Shown in pieces: positions 50,489 through 52,676 of a stretch of DNA of 52,676 nucleotides. The stretch covers positions 1 to 52,676 of the forward strand of contig JAJFFG010000011.1 in assembly GCA_021776825.1 (NCBI GenBank), read 5' to 3'. The position numbers and the translations under genes are program-made. The first letter of the stretch is position 1. Each line of letters begins with the position of its first letter. This stretch comes from Planctomycetota bacterium (lineage in GTDB: Bacteria > Planctomycetota > JAJSAM01 > JAJVHW01). The notes under the pieces are model-generated. The model saw only the letters and a list, made by a program, of their open reading frames with translations. It was not told the DNA's origin and did no database searches.

Positions 50489-52120
50489 GTGGCCACGCTC
50501 GAGATCGTCGTCACCAAAGGCCCATCACGAGGCGTCGTGATTCCGCTCGACGGAACGCGTGCCATCACGATTGGCCGCTCGCCCGAGAACGTCCTGATCC
50601 TGAAGGACACGAAAGTCAGCTCGCGCCACGCGCAGATCGACATGACCAAGCAGGGCGCGGTCCTCACCGATCTGGGCTCGAAGAACGGGACGTTCGTCAG
50701 CGGTCAGTCGATCGTCGGCTCGTTCACGCTCCGGCCGGGAATGGACGTCCTGGTCGGCAACAGCGTCATCGAACTGCGCATGGTCGCCCAAGAGGGTGGG
50801 GTGAGCATCGGGGGCTTCCCCGGCGCACGGCATCAGATCCGCGCGAAGATCGACACGGTCCGCGACCTGGTCATGCAACACCCGCGCGATGGCGCGGGCG
50901 GTCGCAACATGACGAAGGCGCAGCGCAATCTCGCCGTGCTCCACGAGGTCGGTGCCCTGCTCTCGTCGGAGCGTGACGAGGACAGCTTCCTCCAGCGCCT
51001 GATGGAACTCATCTTCGCGATGCTCCCGGCCGACCGCGGCGCCCTGCTCGTCATCGACGACAGTGGTCAGCCGCAGGCGCGCGTGACGCGCGTCAACGAC
51101 CAGGCGAGTACGCAGGAGATCAACGTCTCGCGCACCATCCTCTCGAAGGTCGTCGAGGGCGGGATGTCGATCCTGACCGCCGATGCCGGCTCCGACGCCC
51201 GCCTGGCCGCCGGCCAGAGCATCATCGCGCAGAACATCCGCTCGGCGATGTGCGTGCCGATCCGCGGCAAGCAGCGAACGCTCGGCGCGATCTACGTCGA
51301 CACGGTTCTCTCGATCGGTGTCTTCGGCAAGGACGACCTGCACGTGCTCACGACCGTCGGCATCGTCGCCGGCACGGCGCTCGAGAACATCGAGCTGTAC
51401 CGGACGAGCCTGCAGCAGGCTCGCATGGCCGCGATCGGCCAGGTGATCGCCGGCCTCGGACACGACATCCGCAACATGCTCACCGCTCTGCGCGGCGGCA
51501 TGTACCTGCTCGACGAACAGCTGCGCGACCACCCGGACGCGGACCTGCGCGCCGGCTGGGATGTGGTGCGGCATGGGCAGGACTCGATCGCCCACCTCGT
51601 CCAGGACATGGTGAACTACTCGAAGCCCCGCGAGCCCGAGTGGGCACGCGCAGACCTCAACCAGGTCGTCCTCTCGGCAGTCTCCTTCGCCCGTGAGCAG
51701 GCTCGTGAGAAGGGCATCCAGATCACCGAGCTCGTCGACCCGACGATCGGGCTGTTCCACTTCGATCTGAAGTCGATCGAGCGCTGCCTGATGAACGTCC
51801 TCTCGAACGCGATCGACGCCGCGCCCGCCGACACCGGCATCGTCAGCGTCGCCACGCAGCCCGAGGCGAACGGCGACAGTGTGCGGATCGTCGTGCAGGA
51901 CAACGGCGACGGCATCGCCATCGAGGATCAGTCGCGCGTCTTCGACCTCTTGTTCTCGACGAAGGGCTCCCGTGGGACGGGCTTCGGCCTCGCCATCACG
52001 CGAAAGCTCGTCGAGGAACACGGCGGCGAGGTGCTCCTCGACTCACAGCCAGGCAACGGCGCGCGCTTCACGATCGTGCTCCCGCTGTGCGAAGAGTCGC
52101 CCGTCCCCGTCAACGCGTAG
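50489..52120 (+). CDS. FHA-GAF sensor histidine kinase, cytoplasmic
   Basis: A 543-residue protein with no transmembrane segment. An FHA domain (about 1-100: TIGRSPENVLILKDTKVSSRHAQI and LGSKNGTFVSG) would bind phosphothreonine. A GAF domain (about 150-305) has PADRGALLVID and MCVPIRGKQRTLGAIYVDT. A HisKA-like dimerisation helix has His325 in IAGLGHDIRNML, followed by a HATPase_c domain with NVLSNAIDAA, DNGDGIAIEDQSRVFDLLFSTK and GTGFGLAI. No response regulator lies nearby in the window. The FHA domain suggests input from a Ser/Thr kinase (inference); one is encoded at 13728-16211. GTG 50489 has AGGGAG about 11 bases upstream. The 185 bases before it hold no gene, only a small TCCGG/CCGGA hairpin at 50448-50463. 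Confidence 0.93.
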   Translation: MATLEIVVTKGPSRGVVIPLDGTRAITIGRSPENVLILKDTKVSSRHAQIDMTKQGAVLTDLGSKNGTFVSGQSIVGSFTLRPGMDVLVGNSVIELRMVAQEGGVSIGGFPGARHQIRAKIDTVRDLVMQHPRDGAGGRNMTKAQRNLAVLHEVGALLSSERDEDSFLQRLMELIFAMLPADRGALLVIDDSGQPQARVTRVNDQASTQEINVSRTILSKVVEGGMSILTADAGSDARLAAGQSIIAQNIRSAMCVPIRGKQRTLGAIYVDTVLSIGVFGKDDLHVLTTVGIVAGTALENIELYRTSLQQARMAAIGQVIAGLGHDIRNMLTALRGGMYLLDEQLRDHPDADLRAGWDVVRHGQDSIAHLVQDMVNYSKPREPEWARADLNQVVLSAVSFAREQAREKGIQITELVDPTIGLFHFDLKSIERCLMNVLSNAIDAAPADTGIVSVATQPEANGDSVRIVVQDNGDGIAIEDQSRVFDLLFSTKGSRGTGFGLAITRKLVEEHGGEVLLDSQPGNGARFTIVLPLCEESPVPVNA

Positions 52121-52526
52121 GCGACGTCCCCAAGGCCTGCGTCACGCTCGCCAGCGTCCGCTCCGCGATCGCTCGAGTCGAGACGTCCGCACCCGCCAGC
52201 CAACCGTCCTCGCTCGCCGAGTGACGCCCCGGGGGATCGGCGCGATCCGCCAAGAGCGCAGCAGCGAGGGCCAGCGCGGGCGGCAGCAGATCGAGCCCCG
52301 TGTCGCCCCGACCGTGCGTCGCGGCACTGTGTTCAGCGGAATCGTGCGTCGCCTCTCCGAGGGCACGCCGCAAGTCGCCGGCGGCTCCCTCGAGGGCCTC
52401 GACGACCACCGGAGCGCCGGTCTCGACGAGCCACCCGGGGTCGAGTCCGACCGCAAGCTCGCCGAGCGCCGCGTTCAGCCGCTCGGCTGACGCCGCCCAG
52501 AAGCCCCCGCAGTCGTGCGTGCTCAC
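52110..52526 (-). CDS. Small conserved-looking hypothetical protein
   Basis: A 138-residue, Ala-rich, predicted helical protein without signal peptide or membrane helix. Its 3' end overlaps the histidine kinase gene by 11 bases on the opposite strand. The start is GTG 52526 (MSTHDCGGFWAASAERLNAAL). Third codon positions are strongly GC, in keeping with real coding, and no competing plus-strand frame is better. No family is recognised; it may be a helical-bundle protein. Confidence 0.6.
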   Translation of the reverse strand: MSTHDCGGFWAASAERLNAALGELAVGLDPGWLVETGAPVVVEALEGAAGDLRRALGEATHDSAEHSAATHGRGDTGLDLLPPALALAAALLADRADPPGRHSASEDGWLAGADVSTRAIAERTLASVTQALGTSPTR

Positions 52527-52630
52527 CCCGGCACTCTAGCCCGCATCGTTCACGAGGACGCCACGCCTGGCGGTCCCGAGCACGCGATCTCCCGCCCCGG
52601 CGCCGCTTTCCAATCGCATCTAGAGGGTGC

Positions 52631-52676
52631 ATGCGCGTCTCCGGAACGAGATCTCACGCACTCGGAGCCGCCAGGA
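52631..52676 (+). CDS. Possible start of a gene cut by the right edge
   Basis: ATG 52631 is preceded at a good distance by AGAGGG and opens a frame (MRVSGTRSHALGAAR) that runs off the window. Too little is present to identify it; the basic N-terminus could begin a signal peptide. The 104 bases between this and the gene on the left show nothing else. Confidence 0.3.
   Translation, partial: MRVSGTRSHALGAAR

Noticed and set aside
1..52676. tRNA, rRNA, insertion sequences, phage genes or attachment sites
   Set aside because: The gaps between genes were read on both strands and none showed a cloverleaf, transposase or integrase motif, or terminal inverted repeats.

Overview
The window is about 52.7 kb of very GC-rich bacterial DNA, densely coding on both strands. 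No rRNA, tRNA, insertion sequence, prophage or CRISPR array was seen. The gene content suggests a planctomycete or a close relative (inference). The clues are a Ser/Thr kinase with DWG in place of DFG fused to a formylglycine-enzyme-like domain, an ECF sigma factor with a long membrane-anchored C-terminal extension, an NfeD/slipin pair, a giant alpha-2-macroglobulin-like protein with tetratricopeptide-like ends, and many secreted paralogues. High GC at third codon positions creates long antisense shadow frames, and these were left out.

Layout. (1) 1-1874: left-edge partial gene and an ECF sigma factor whose C-terminus is a transmembrane segment plus an 18-residue-repeat solenoid. (2) 2136-13383: a cell-surface polysaccharide locus. 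A leftward block holds a methyltransferase, a UDP-glucuronate-epimerase-like enzyme, a GT-C membrane glycosyltransferase and a GT4. It diverges from a rightward operon with a Wzm-like permease, a Wzt-like ATPase with a cargo-binding-type C-terminus, a GT2 and a second GT4-like enzyme. A convergent polytopic membrane protein closes the locus. (3) 13728-18218: Ser/Thr kinase, a tail-anchored zinc-ribbon protein, and a nitrilase-family amidohydrolase overlapping an NAD synthetase, which looks like a split glutamine-dependent NadE. (4) 18296-24061: NfeD membrane protease and slipin, preceded by a chain of two overlapping mini-ORFs, then an 1149-residue TPM-domain membrane protein with a long helical region and a Ser/Gly tail.

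(5) 24100-35107: the most unusual part, seven consecutive secreted-protein genes from two families. Type A is about 480-530 residues and unrecognised, possibly beta-propeller-like. Type B is about 505-520 residues, a right-handed parallel beta-helix. The order is A1-B1-A2-B2-A3-B3-B4, and the last four genes are translationally coupled. (6) 35111-45557, leftward: a lipoprotein and an M64 metallopeptidase overlapping by 4 nt, and a 2684-residue alpha-2-macroglobulin-like protein with an intact thioester motif. (7) 45655-52676: TruD, a HEAT-repeat protein, a ParA-type ATPase with three blocks of coding minisatellite in its tail, a cytoplasmic FHA-GAF-histidine kinase, a small unknown protein and a possible right-edge start.

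Several genes have a TAnnnT hexamer ending 7-8 nt before the chosen start codon, which suggests leaderless or nearly leaderless transcripts. The genes of regions 2, 5 and 6 together suggest heavy investment in exported polysaccharide and secreted or periplasmic proteins. The sigma factor and the two kinases would supply signalling.
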